From Clostridiaceae bacterium (GTDB lineage: Bacteria; Bacillota; Clostridia; Lachnospirales; Lachnospiraceae): a stretch of DNA of 50,450 nucleotides. A program made the position numbers and the translations under genes. Positions 34,388 through 44,392 of the stretch are shown here, piece after piece. Under the pieces are notes generated by a model. That model was not told the DNA's origin. It did not search any database and saw only the letters and a program-made list of their open reading frames with translations. Where the stretch lies: assembly GCA_009911065.1 (NCBI GenBank), contig QXWR01000037.1, forward strand, positions 1-50,450, read 5' to 3'. Each line of letters starts with the position of its first letter. Position 1 is the stretch's first letter.

Positions 34388-35980
34388 TTAAACTTTATAA
34401 ACCGTCTCCCCCTCTTTTATTGTCTCAAGCACCTGAATCTCCCTTATCTTATCGGGTGCAACCTCCAAAGGCGACTGACTTAAGATCACCAGATCTGCCT
34501 TCTTTCCCTCCTCTATGCTTCCCTTCTCCTTCTCCTCAAAATACCCATAGGCTGCATGGATTGTCACTGCCTCCAATGCCTCATAAACCGAGATTTTCTG
34601 ATGTTCTCCTATCACCTGTCCTCCCGAACTGACCCGGTTTACACCGCACCAAATGGAATGAAGCATATTGGGTTTTGTCACTGGCGTATCCTGGTGGAAA
34701 TTCACCACCACTCCCTGGTCAATGGCATCTCTTGCCGGACTGATGTTATCTCCCCGCTCCTCTCCCAAATTCCTTTTATGCACCTCTCCCCAGTACCACA
34801 CATGACCCACAAACATGGAGGCAATCATCCCCAGTTTTGCCATTCTCTTTAACTGGTCTTTTCTCACCGTCTGACAATGAATCATCACTGGACGAAGCTC
34901 CTCTTTCTTCTTTTCCTCTTCCACAACTGCCTCGTATGCTCTGATAAACTGCTCGCAGGCTGCATCTCCATTACAATGGGCAAGAAGCTGTTTTCCCTCT
35001 CTCACTGCCTGGGATACATACTCTTTTACTGTCTCATCCTCCCAGTATCCATATCCCCTTTCCTCTGCCTCCCCTCCCACATAGGGCTTTGACAGCCATG
35101 CAGACCGCCCCTGGGGAGAGCCATCTAAAATAATCTTATAACCTCCTATTTTCAATCGGTCTTTATAATTCCTGTCATACTCTTTATATTCATCCGCCAG
35201 TTCTTTCCCGTCCCCGGTAATCATTGGGTAAGCCACCACATCCACCTTTAATGCCCCCTGGTCTGCCATCTTTTTTAGAATCCACAGATTCTCCCTGGAA
35301 GACGCCCCATCCTGAACGGTGGTGATTCCATTTTTCAGATAAATCTCCTGCATTCCTTCCATCATGGCATCCAGATCCATAGAAATCCGCTCCATGACCT
35401 TTCCCGCCAGCCCCATCCCGGCTTCCTCCAAATATCCGTCTGGTTCCCTGGTTCCTGAAATCCTCCCTATCCTTCCGCCTTTCGGGTCTTTGGTTTCCGG
35501 ATGAATCCCGCATAATCTTAAAACCGGACTGTTGACACACTCCAAATGGCCGGACACATGGATGACTACAACGGGAATCTCCTGGCTCACCTGGTCTAAC
35601 ACCCTTTTATCCGGATGCTTTTGTTCTTCCAAGAAATTGTGGTCATACCCATAGCCCAGGGCAATTCCCTGTTCTGTGATCTTGTGCTCCTTTATATACG
35701 CCTTCATGGTCTGGACAATGTCCTTCCAATTCCTGCATTCCGACAGATTGGCAAACCTAGACATCTGGCCATTCAGTACCAGATGACTGTGGGTATCGAT
35801 AAAAGATGGCATGAGACATTTCCCCTGTAAATCGATCCGTTCGGCTTCCTTCCCTGCCGCTTTCTCCACACCTTTCAAATCCCCCGCCTTTTCAATCCTT
35901 CCATTCTTTATCAAAACAGCTTCCACCTCTTGTTTTGACATGGAAATGATTTTCCCGTTATAATACAGTTTTTCCGTCAT
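34388..35980 (-). CDS. YtcJ-like metal-dependent amidohydrolase
   Basis: A 530-residue Amidohydro_3 family protein: LQGKCLMPSFIDTHSHLVLNG carries the metal-binding HxH pair; further His residues appear in VVIHVSGHLECVNSP, LLAHCNGDAACEQFI, MIHCQTVRKDQL and NFHQDTPVTKPN; the C-terminal KADLVILSQSPLEV is typical. Substrate is unknown; homologues hydrolyse N-acyl amines or cyclic amides. ATG 35980 has GGAGGT eight bases upstream. It follows the truncated GltS remnant by 7 bases, suggesting that the ancestral pair was an amidohydrolase plus a transporter for its substrate or product. Confidence 0.92.
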   Translation of the reverse strand: MTEKLYYNGKIISMSKQEVEAVLIKNGRIEKAGDLKGVEKAAGKEAERIDLQGKCLMPSFIDTHSHLVLNGQMSRFANLSECRNWKDIVQTMKAYIKEHKITEQGIALGYGYDHNFLEEQKHPDKRVLDQVSQEIPVVVIHVSGHLECVNSPVLRLCGIHPETKDPKGGRIGRISGTREPDGYLEEAGMGLAGKVMERISMDLDAMMEGMQEIYLKNGITTVQDGASSRENLWILKKMADQGALKVDVVAYPMITGDGKELADEYKEYDRNYKDRLKIGGYKIILDGSPQGRSAWLSKPYVGGEAEERGYGYWEDETVKEYVSQAVREGKQLLAHCNGDAACEQFIRAYEAVVEEEKKKEELRPVMIHCQTVRKDQLKRMAKLGMIASMFVGHVWYWGEVHKRNLGEERGDNISPARDAIDQGVVVNFHQDTPVTKPNMLHSIWCGVNRVSSGGQVIGEHQKISVYEALEAVTIHAAYGYFEEKEKGSIEEGKKADLVILSQSPLEVAPDKIREIQVLETIKEGETVYKV

Positions 35981-35987
35981 AAAAGTT

Positions 35988-36374
35988 TTACCTCCAACGA
36001 TACGTTTTACTTCCCCAGGATTTTGTCATTTTCAGAGCTGCCAGATAAATGGCTGCACAGGCAGTCAGGCCCGCAACGGTCTGCCTATCGGAGATCGTTC
36101 CCGATGCCAGAGCCAAAATTAGAAGATAAACCGGAGTGGACGCCAGCATCACCAGATTGCAGGCCCCAAGCTCCATGGCAGTGGCAGTCTGAAAATCCGG
36201 ATCTACCATTCTTATAAGGGAAATCCCACTGGGAACCGTTCCAGTGCAGGTCCCATAAATTCCAAGAGTCCTCTCAAAATCATTGCTTCCTCCAATCCTC
36301 TGCCCAAAATAAAAGCATACTGCCATTGTTACCACTGTTATGAAAAAAGATACCAGCAAACCATCCAAAAGCGG
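35988..36374 (-). pseudogene. GltS-type sodium/glutamate symporter, C-terminal remnant
   Basis: About 128 codons recognisable as the C-terminal third of a sodium:glutamate symporter, with three membrane segments: LLVSFFITVVTMAVCFYFG, then IYGTCTGTVPSGISLIRMVD and ELGACNLVMLASTPVYLLIL, and LTACAAIYLAALKM. The homology-like frame begins right at CCG CTT (36374) after an in-frame TGA; no ATG or ribosome site is present. Intact members have over 400 residues. The upstream three quarters has been replaced by the glycan gene ending at 36384, so this point looks like the boundary of an insertion or deletion. Confidence 0.8.
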
Positions 36375-36383
36375 TCATAAAGC

Positions 36384-38954
36384 TCATTTTATTTCTCCCA
36401 TGTTCCAATACCCTCCCAGCCATTCATCCACCTGTCTGGGTTCTATTTTTGCCCGCCCGCTCCAGCTGGTAAAGGTCATTTCCCCAAAATAAATCCTTCC
36501 CTCTGGTCCATACAAATCCACTCTTACCTGATCCATTCCCTGGGAAAGGGTTTCTGCAATTCCAATCATCTCTTCCAAACATTCTGGTTTCTCAAAAGGA
36601 ACTTCTGCCATGGGGACCCCATCTTTTAAAATACAGGGAATGAAATGAAACGTTTCATCGTAAAAGCATCTGGCCGCCCCTTGCTGGTGGATATTTTTCA
36701 CTACCATAATCATTCTTACTTTTCCGTCAAAACAGAAGAATTTATAGTCAAAGGACTCTTTTTCAAAATCCTTTATGTATTCCTCCGCCACAATGCAGGG
36801 ACGGATATTTTTATAGTGCATTTCAAAGGAATGAGCGGCAAAATTGAAATTCATCCACCTCCACATTTGTTCCACTGCCTGTTTTCGATCCAGCTGTCTC
36901 TTATCTGGAACGATCAAGTTCATCTCACATCCATGACTGGCTTTTAACACAAAAGCATCTGGCAGTGCTTCAAAATCGATTTCGTCTGGAGTGTCATACA
37001 CGTTTAAAAGAGGAACCAAATATCGCTCCCCGATGGTTTCCTCCACCCATTGTCTCACCTGATATTTGTCTGTCAGTTTTTCCTTTTCTCCATTACTTAA
37101 ATAGATTTTGGAGTACTGCATCTTCTCGGTAAAAGTTCTCAATGAATTTTTATTCACTGGATTTCCTGTGATCTCTTCATAGAGGTTCTGGTTTATCTCC
37201 CACATTTCATCAAGAGAAAGCATAAAACAATAGTCTTGTCTGGAAAATATGGAAATCTGATGTTTCCCAATACCGTTTAAGGAAAGCTGTTTCTCCATCT
37301 CCTGGGCATGAAAATCATTGGCAATGAGATACATAGCGTCTGGATATTTTTTTGCTGCCTCTTCTGGAGAAAGAATCTTACAGCCATCCAAAGTTTGAGA
37401 CTGGCGGTTTTTATCGTTATCACAAAAGACAATCTCTGCTTTGGGGAATATTTTTTTGCAGTATTGACCCGCATATGTTCCAAAATTCCCTGCACCAAAA
37501 ATGACGATTGTTCCGCCTTTCATCCAGTCAAAATATTCCACAAACAGCTTGTATTCCGAAAAAACATCTCTTTTTAAATGGCTATAAAACTTGTGGATTT
37601 TTATAGTCGAATCCACCCTTTCCACGTTTTTTTCCATTTGAGGTTCATATACAAAGCTGGAAAGGATGACCTCACCCAGGAGATTTTTTATCTTTTTATA
37701 GTGAATCACTGGCTTTTCCCTGTAGGTTTCCTGGTCTTTAAAGGAATCCAGAAAAACCAGATCACACTCTATTTTTCCCACTGCTTTTTCATAGATGGCC
37801 AAAAGCCCTTGTGTGTGATTTCCGGTTCCATAAATTCCCACCACTGTTTTTTTCTGATGGAAAGGCAGGGACTCTAGGACCTGCCGGTAAAGGTGCTTTT
37901 CCCGGTTTATGGTCTTTTGTATTGCCTTAAAAATGCCACATCTTCTTTCCCCACACCAGAGACGGATTCCGTGAAGATTGTCTAACATCTGGTTCCAGTC
38001 CCCCAAATCCACCCATTCGGCTGACCAATCCCACACTTCAAACCAATCCAGGACCATTTGATACTGACTGGCTATATAGGAAAAAAGAAGCTGCGCTTGC
38101 CTTTCCAGCTGAATGTTCTCTTGTCGGCATAACTGGTGATGGTTTAATATTTCGTGGAAATGATCGTTTACAAACTTCAAAAGAGCTTTTTTCTGTGGGA
38201 TGTTATAGAGACGTTCTTTTTGAACAATCTCTTTCCAGATCTTTAGTACCACCTTGATGTAATCTTTGAACTTTCTTTCGGAATAGGAACTGGTGGTAAT
38301 GGAATATTTTCTTCGTCTTCTGTGATAAAGTTTTTCAGACAGCTGCACCACAGATTTGGCTTGTGTGATAAAGGAAAACAAAAAGTAATTGTCTTCGTAG
38401 TATAGGCCTTCTGGGAAGAGAATCCCTTTTGATTCCAAAAGTTCCTTTCGGTAAACTGTAAAACAGGAAGAAACCACGTAGTTTTCTGGATAAGACCGGA
38501 TAAAATAATCCCATCCGCTCACAGGCATTCCATAAAAATCGATGGAATGGTTTCCCCCATGAGAAATTTCTTGTATCCCGTCTTCACAAAAGACCTGGGA
38601 CCGAAAAATCACCCCGTCTGCACAGGATTTTTTCAGCTCCTGTTTCAAGCGGCTTACCGTATTTTCACTTAAAAAGTCATCCGAATCCAAAAACATAAGA
38701 TAGTCACAGGATGCCAGCTGCATTCCTGTGTTGCGTGCTTTTGAAAGTCCCATGTTTTCTTGGTGAATCAGCTTTATATAAGGATAGTGGAAAGCATAGT
38801 GTTCACAGATGGACTGGCTTTTATCCGTTGAGCCATCGTTTACTACTATCACTTCATCAAATGGGACGGTTTGATTCACAACACTTTTCAGACAGGAATC
38901 CAAATATTTTTCCACGTTATAAACTGGAATTATGACGGTAATTTTTCCTTCCAT
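36384..38954 (-). CDS. Four-part protein: GT2 glycosyltransferase, two Rossmann-like domains and a TupA-like ATP-grasp
   Basis: An 856-residue fusion. Residues 1 to about 230 are a family 2 glycosyltransferase (TVIIPVYNVEKYLDSCL, VVNDGSTDKSQSI, SKARNTGM, FLDSDD). Residue 373 starts one nucleotide-binding-like domain (GIYGTGNHTQG), residue 485 a second (FGAGNFGTYAG). Residues about 605-856 are a TupA-like ATP-grasp ligase, with FVLKASHGCEMN at 668-679, DYKFFCFDGKVRMI at 736-749 and RIYFGEMTFTSWSG near 820-833. TupA makes the glutamyl-glucuronate polymer teichuronopeptide in Bacillus; here the ligase may attach an amino acid to the glycan being built (inference). Its stop lies 10 bases before the GltS remnant. 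Confidence 0.9.
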   Translation of the reverse strand: MEGKITVIIPVYNVEKYLDSCLKSVVNQTVPFDEVIVVNDGSTDKSQSICEHYAFHYPYIKLIHQENMGLSKARNTGMQLASCDYLMFLDSDDFLSENTVSRLKQELKKSCADGVIFRSQVFCEDGIQEISHGGNHSIDFYGMPVSGWDYFIRSYPENYVVSSCFTVYRKELLESKGILFPEGLYYEDNYFLFSFITQAKSVVQLSEKLYHRRRRKYSITTSSYSERKFKDYIKVVLKIWKEIVQKERLYNIPQKKALLKFVNDHFHEILNHHQLCRQENIQLERQAQLLFSYIASQYQMVLDWFEVWDWSAEWVDLGDWNQMLDNLHGIRLWCGERRCGIFKAIQKTINREKHLYRQVLESLPFHQKKTVVGIYGTGNHTQGLLAIYEKAVGKIECDLVFLDSFKDQETYREKPVIHYKKIKNLLGEVILSSFVYEPQMEKNVERVDSTIKIHKFYSHLKRDVFSEYKLFVEYFDWMKGGTIVIFGAGNFGTYAGQYCKKIFPKAEIVFCDNDKNRQSQTLDGCKILSPEEAAKKYPDAMYLIANDFHAQEMEKQLSLNGIGKHQISIFSRQDYCFMLSLDEMWEINQNLYEEITGNPVNKNSLRTFTEKMQYSKIYLSNGEKEKLTDKYQVRQWVEETIGERYLVPLLNVYDTPDEIDFEALPDAFVLKASHGCEMNLIVPDKRQLDRKQAVEQMWRWMNFNFAAHSFEMHYKNIRPCIVAEEYIKDFEKESFDYKFFCFDGKVRMIMVVKNIHQQGAARCFYDETFHFIPCILKDGVPMAEVPFEKPECLEEMIGIAETLSQGMDQVRVDLYGPEGRIYFGEMTFTSWSGRAKIEPRQVDEWLGGYWNMGEIK

Positions 38955-39041
38955 TGATTTATTAACCTTATCTTTCTTGGAATCTTTTTATTTTCCCGGG
39001 CAATAAGCCACTGATTCATACTTTTATGGGTATTTTTAATT

Positions 39042-40343
39042 TCAAAACAAAACCTCCTCCACAGAAATAATGGGACATGCTATTTTATCTTCAATCTGTT
39101 CTTTAACCGTCTCATAAATTCCTGCCGGTGTCACAACCACCACATCCACATCTTCAAAATTGTCATCGGGATGGATTACTTTTTGATCTGACAATAAAAG
39201 ATGGGCATTTTGGTCGATGATATATTGGATTTGGATTTCTGTATTTTTTAACTCTTCACAAAGACGATTGGCAACACACCCAAGTCCATAGATTGCGATT
39301 GTCTGATAATGATTTCTCTGGAAATAGTCTGCAATCCTCTTTCCTTCCTGAATATTGGAAATCCATCTTTCCAACATTCCAATTACAATAGCATTTTTTT
39401 CTAAAATTTGTTCATATTCATTTTCTGATTTCTTTTTTAAAAGCTTTACTGGAATTGGGATTTTTTCCCTTTTTAATCGGTATAATATCCCCCAAAAACC
39501 TCTCCTGTATTGCTGCTCCCAACATGCCTTTAAATATCTTTTATAGTAAGCTTCTTTACACTTTATCCGATCTTCTTTTGACAGATAATGATAATATTTT
39601 TTCAAGGTCTTTCCATCTGAGATTATTCCATTTCGGATACCTGCTTTGCTCTTTAAACTGGATGCAGAGGAATCGGACTTTCTATAATAAACCAGATTTT
39701 CATTCAGATAGTAAAATCTCACCTGATGAAAACTTAACCGCAGCCAAAACTCATAATCTTCATAGGCAATGGATTCATCCAGATACCCATATCGTTTCAA
39801 TAGATCCCGTTTTATCATTACTGCCGGAGCTAATATGGCATTTCCAAACATTAATCTTCGAAACATATTTTGGGGATCGGTTTCTGACCTTTTGTAGGAA
39901 TAAAAAGTTTTGGTATGTTCGGTAAACGCTCCCTTTCGGTAATTTGTCGAAATCAGATAACCATTGGCATATGCTATCCCACATTCCGGATGTTCTTCCA
40001 AACATGCGGTCAGTCTGGAAATACAATCATATTGTAAAATGTCATCTCCACTTAACATTTTACAATAAGTTCCCTTGGCTCTTTTTAACATTTGGTTCAT
40101 ATTAAAAGGAATGTTTCCTTTATTCTGATCATTTTTTATAAAAATAACCGAAATAAATTTCTTCTGTAATTCTTCCAGATAGCTTTCTATGATTTTACTG
40201 GTTTGATCTCCAGATGCATCATCCAACAAAATCAATTCCATGTTTGAATAATCCTGGTCCAATAAACTGGAAAGACAATCTCCAATATAGTTTTCGTGAT
40301 TATAAGTTAATAAAGCAATGGATACTAACGAATGCTCTTTCAT
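39042..40343 (-). CDS. Family 2 glycosyltransferase with C-terminal Rossmann-like domain
   Basis: A 433-residue protein. The GT-A domain has VSIALLTYNHENYIGDCL, LLDDASGDQTSKII, KNDQNKGNIPFN and LSGDD (DxD-like site), then AYEDYEFWLRLSFH with the usual ED acidic pair. Residues about 345-430 hold the accessory domain (IAIYGLGCVANRLCEEL). ATG 40343 is chosen because AGGGAG is seven bases upstream; an in-frame TTG two codons earlier is unlikely. Sugar donor unknown. An 87-base gap separates it from the next gene. Confidence 0.92.
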   Translation of the reverse strand: MKEHSLVSIALLTYNHENYIGDCLSSLLDQDYSNMELILLDDASGDQTSKIIESYLEELQKKFISVIFIKNDQNKGNIPFNMNQMLKRAKGTYCKMLSGDDILQYDCISRLTACLEEHPECGIAYANGYLISTNYRKGAFTEHTKTFYSYKRSETDPQNMFRRLMFGNAILAPAVMIKRDLLKRYGYLDESIAYEDYEFWLRLSFHQVRFYYLNENLVYYRKSDSSASSLKSKAGIRNGIISDGKTLKKYYHYLSKEDRIKCKEAYYKRYLKACWEQQYRRGFWGILYRLKREKIPIPVKLLKKKSENEYEQILEKNAIVIGMLERWISNIQEGKRIADYFQRNHYQTIAIYGLGCVANRLCEELKNTEIQIQYIIDQNAHLLLSDQKVIHPDDNFEDVDVVVVTPAGIYETVKEQIEDKIACPIISVEEVLF

Positions 40344-40461
40344 TCCCAATCTCCCTTTTGTATGCAGAATCCTTGTTAAAGTAAATCTGATATAATCAAC
40401 CCTTTTTCCTCTGGAAAATAATCAACCAATGCCACATTCTGGCTTCCGATTCTTTGTTTCT

Positions 40462-40675
40462 CTATAATTTGTTTCCCCCCTTACATCCAACAACACTTAT
40501 GCCACTCGATTCTGACGGTAAAATCAACCTGAGAGTCAATGGCATATCAAACCTTGAATCCTTTGACCATATTCCTTCTGTTAAACAGATTTTCCACTTA
40601 TTTTTTTCTACACAAGAAATTATCACTTTAGATGTTTGGTACAGGTTCAATTGTGACAACTGGTTTAATAATCAT
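40462..40675 (-). other. Possible decayed small gene in the gap after the radical SAM fusion
   Basis: The 366 bases 40344-40709 hold no clear gene. There is an AAGGAG site and ATG at 40675 opening only 15 codons (MIIKPVVTIEPVPNI), then a stop; shifting one base continues as SKVIISCVEKNKWKICLTEG and on to 40462. This looks like the frameshifted relic of a gene of about 70 codons or more. I do not recognise the product. Confidence 0.25.
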
Positions 40676-40709
40676 TACAATCTCCTTTTTGGTATATTAA
40701 CAGCAAACT

Positions 40710-43700
40710 TCAAACATCCACCCACTCCCGAATATCTCTCTTGGATGTCTGCCAGGGAACCATCTCATTTCTGTTCTCCATGTCACAGTACTGGCAAAAA
40801 GGAACTGGATTGGAAAGAAAGTCAAACACTTCTTCCCTGGTCTTTGTTTCAGAAAGATTCAGATAATCTTCTTTAGCCAGAAGAAATTCTCCTGCCCCTT
40901 CATCGGTTTCTTTCATTTTCCGATTCAGCAAATCTGAAAATGCAGCTGGTGGACAATGGTAAAGCTTTCCATCCCTTAACTGAGTACAATTTGTATAGGG
41001 ACATTGGAGAAAAGAATGATTCATACCAAATGTACCTTTTACATTCAGCGGTATTTTCCGGAAATATTTTATGCCGTCTTTTGGTCCTGCTGTAAATACA
41101 TATACCCCTTTCTGTTTTATGTATTCCACCATCTTTTCATAGTCAAACTTTATTGGATACCTGGTGTATTTGATTGCAATTTTATTTTCCCGAAGCACCT
41201 TCCAAAAGGTATCCGGCATATCAAAAACAAGCAGACCATTGGTCGTAAAATCAATTCTTACCCCCCCCCCGAAACACAGAACGGCAAATTTGAGCAAACT
41301 GTTCTGCTTTGGGATGAAGCAAAGGCTCTCCTCCTAAAAGATGAATTTGCTGTATTGCATCTCCAATCAATGTGTGAAGATCTCTCATATCTTTCTCAAA
41401 AGAGTCCAGATCTGCAAAACGCTTTTCGGCAACTGGCGCAAATACGCTGCATCCCTGACAGTTTAAGTTACAATGATCGGTAATATGATAATCCAAATGT
41501 TCAATGGTATTTCGTCTTAATGTTTTCTCTATGGCTCCTAAAATCATCTTTTTTGTGATTGCTGCATCCTTTTTTTGTTGAAAATACAATTCTTCCAGTT
41601 TTTCGCAAAAACCGCCGTCTTTTTTTGGAGTCTTCTTATCTTCCTTTTTGTCCCTGCTCATAATGGATATTTGGAAATAATTTTCAAACAGCTGAAAAGA
41701 GGATGTAATATCCAACAAATCGGAATCCGGGTAAACATATTTCTTCGGTTCAGGCAAACCAACATTTTCCCTCAAATAATTTTTTATCTGTTCCACACTA
41801 TGATATTCTTTAAAATATTTCAAAGCGTTTTCTGACTGTTCCTTCCATTCTTCTCTGGTGACATTAGATAAAATAGAAAGAAATTCCTCTGCATTTTTCC
41901 AAATAAAAGCATCCTTTGGCAGAAAATCCGTTATGCTCATTCGTGTAAGTCCCTGTTGGGCAATCACTGGCACACCTGCTGACAACACTTCCAAGGTCAG
42001 TTTATAAGACACCACTGGAAATGGTTCTATAAACACATCTACATGCCTTTTTAACAGCTCCTCTGGCAGATCATCCGACCAGGGAATATGCACAAAATGT
42101 TCCTGTGCAATGTTTTCTGACTCCATCTTTTCCCTTAATTCTTCTTTTGCTTTATCTGGAAGTTCCCCAAAGTGATAGTGAATGCCATTGGTCTTTTTCA
42201 AAAGAACCACTACCATATCCAAATACCGGAATGGAATATGTCCATCCACTTTGTAAAACCGCGCTGCGCCGCTTGCTGTAATCAAAGCAGAATGATTCTT
42301 TCCTGGAACATAGTATCTTCCCTCTTTGCTGTAAAAATCATCGCTCCAGGCTGGAATATAGATCACTTTTTCTCCAAATTTTTTCTTTAACAGCCAATAA
42401 TCTGTGGGACGTTTTGCAATTATTTTATTCAAATTTGGATTACTTATCCCACACAAATACCCGTGATCAAAAGAAAACAAAGTAATGTTCTCACAACATC
42501 CTTTTTGTGCCAGCGCAACTCCATAGGTATCTTTATGGGAACAATAATAGTAGGTTCGATAAGGAGCAATTTCCGCCAGATTTTTCCGAAACCAGCCCAG
42601 ACGTTCCTTGCAGGTTTCTGGCGGACAAAGTACGGTCAGATTCGGATGTTTTCTTAATATTTCAGAAGCAGACTCTCCCACCTTTGTCATATCGGTAACT
42701 AGTAAATAAACTTTTTTGTCCGCATATAGATCAATCAATTGTTCAATTTCTGCAAAAATTCCTCCCCCTTTTGGATTTAAAACCCCATTGACAATACAAA
42801 TATGCTGTAAATTTACTTCTTTCTGAACATGGTTTGGATTTCGGACCGAATCAATATACCCCAAAGATGCACATAAAGTATCCAGGTAGGAAGATGCGTA
42901 TACATGCTGTAAAACAAAATCCTTCTGACCAAAGGCAAAGATACCTGCATAATCCGCCGCATATGTCAACGCCTGATCTATGGATATGGATGGATAACAG
43001 CGGTAATCGTTTTTTACCCCTTCCATCTGTTCTTTATAAAATTGAATTTGTTTGTCTGCAGCTGCCCTTTCAAAGTCCGATAAAACATGATTTTTGTGTT
43101 GTGTCTGATAGGCAATCTGATATTCATACTGCTGTTTCTGCTTCATGCCAGACCAGATTCCATTCCGCTCGTATGTATAGGCAGACCCTACAAAGTCCAA
43201 GATTCGAATCTTTTTTCCCGAATATAATAAATGAAACATGGTCCGGGGCGTATCTCCTCTGTATAGTACATCTCCTATTTGAGGAGGAATATTTCCGCGG
43301 AAAATGTTTCGGTACATATAGGTGGATGTGTGATAATAAGCTGTTTTCTGAGTGAGAAAATCCGCATAGGAGCACCATTTGTAATTACTTCGGTCTGGTA
43401 TACTGACCTTGTTATTACCTAAATCAATAATGTAATGTGTTGCGGTTCCCACATACTCTTCTTCTGTATCTCCATCCAAAAAATTCACTTGTCTTTGCAG
43501 CTTATCTGGTATGGTATAATAATCATCCCCATCCAACACACAAATGTATTCACCCTGAGCCGCTTTTAACCCTGTGTAATAAGAATACGCATTTCCCTGA
43601 TTGGATGGATTGCAGATCAGCTGAATCTGTGGATGGTTTTTTGCATATTGTTTTGCAATCAGAACCGTGGAATCTGTGGATGCATCATCCACAATCAGAA

Positions 43701-43803
43701 CTTCATACGAAAAGTCCACCTCCTGCATAAAAATAGAATCCAATGCCCGGGCCAATGTATGTTCTACATTAAAACATGGCATAATGATTGATACTTTTCT
43801 CAT
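40710..43803 (-). CDS. GT2-glycosyltransferase-radical SAM fusion, frame broken at a ten-G run
   Basis: Residues 1 to about 240 are a family 2 glycosyltransferase (VSIIMPCFNVEHTLARAL, VDDASTDSTVLIA, VLDGDDYY). Residues about 330-690 look like a GT-B type domain (GVLNPKGGGIFAEIEQ, EPFPVVSYKLTLEVLSAGVP). From about 770 there is a radical SAM domain, DYHITDHCNLNCQGCSVFAP, with Cys 778, 782 and 785 holding the iron-sulfur cluster, and a Cys-rich C-terminus (LQCPYTNCTQL, LYHCPPAA, FCQYC). The frame ends at 41251 after RGGGKN because of ten G at 41261-41270; with nine G it reads on as RGGVRIDFTTNGLLVF to 40710, giving about 1030 residues. As sequenced, the radical SAM domain loses its C-terminal half. 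AGGAG precedes ATG 43803. Confidence 0.88.
41261..41270 (-). repeat. Ten-G homopolymer inside a glycan gene (candidate phase-variation tract)
   Basis: Ten consecutive C on the plus strand. Loss of one base restores one open frame through the whole gene, and gain of two would do likewise. Slippage at poly-G tracts is an established ON/OFF switch of surface-glycan genes in Campylobacter and Neisseria. A miscount in sequencing is the simple alternative. Confidence 0.85.
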
Positions 43804-43832
43804 ACTAACTCTCCTGTTTTCCTATTTTCCAC

Positions 43833-44375
43833 TTACCCTTTTGTTTCAGACACCCTTTTTCTCCATTGATTGTAATTGGCTTTTCTCAAACAAAACCAAA
43901 AAACATCTTTATATTCTCCATGAATACACAAATGTTCTCTGGCACATCCTTCATACTCCATATGATTTTTTCTGTAAAATGCCACAGCCCTCTCATTATC
44001 ACATCGCACATAAAAATATACTTTATTTAACTTCTGTTCAACAAAAGCAATCTTCATAATTTCCTTCAATGCAAGGGAAGCCGCTCCAGTCCCCATAAAA
44101 TTGGGGTGAACCACGATTCCCAGTTCTGCATTTTTATTCCGATTGTCTATGTTTTTAAGACTGACGGTTCCTAAATATTGTCCCATATCATCGGATATGG
44201 CCAAATGGAGATGTTCCTTCACATCCCAGCTGTTTTTTATAAAAAGAAGACATTGTTCCAAGCTGCAGTTCTCATAATCGTACTGCATTTTTGAATAGAT
44301 TCTGACATCTGTCATCCATTCCAGCATAGGCGCCCCGTCTTCTTCTTTTAATTTTCGCAATTTAATTGATCTCAT
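43833..44375 (-). CDS. GNAT N-acetyltransferase, probably acting on an amino-sugar nucleotide
   Basis: A 180-residue GNAT protein: IKLRKLKEEDGAPMLEWM at the N-terminus, the acetyl-CoA-binding region VVHPNFMGTGAASLALKEI, and NERAVAFYRKNHMEYEGCAR near the end. It is the same subgroup as PseH-like and other sugar-nucleotide acetyltransferases. It begins 17 bases after the aminotransferase stop. Together with the FdtA- and FdtB-like genes it would complete dTDP-3-acetamido-3,6-dideoxyhexose synthesis; the classical FdtC/QdtC is a left-handed beta-helix enzyme, so a GNAT here would be a non-homologous replacement (inference). Confidence 0.85.
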   Translation of the reverse strand: MRSIKLRKLKEEDGAPMLEWMTDVRIYSKMQYDYENCSLEQCLLFIKNSWDVKEHLHLAISDDMGQYLGTVSLKNIDNRNKNAELGIVVHPNFMGTGAASLALKEIMKIAFVEQKLNKVYFYVRCDNERAVAFYRKNHMEYEGCAREHLCIHGEYKDVFWFCLRKANYNQWRKRVSETKG

Positions 44376-44392
44376 TTTTCTTCTCTCTGCCT

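Noticed and set aside
41261..41270. Programmed ribosomal frameshift at the G run
   Set aside because: No slippery heptamer or downstream stem was visible; slippage of the DNA tract or a sequencing miscount is simpler.
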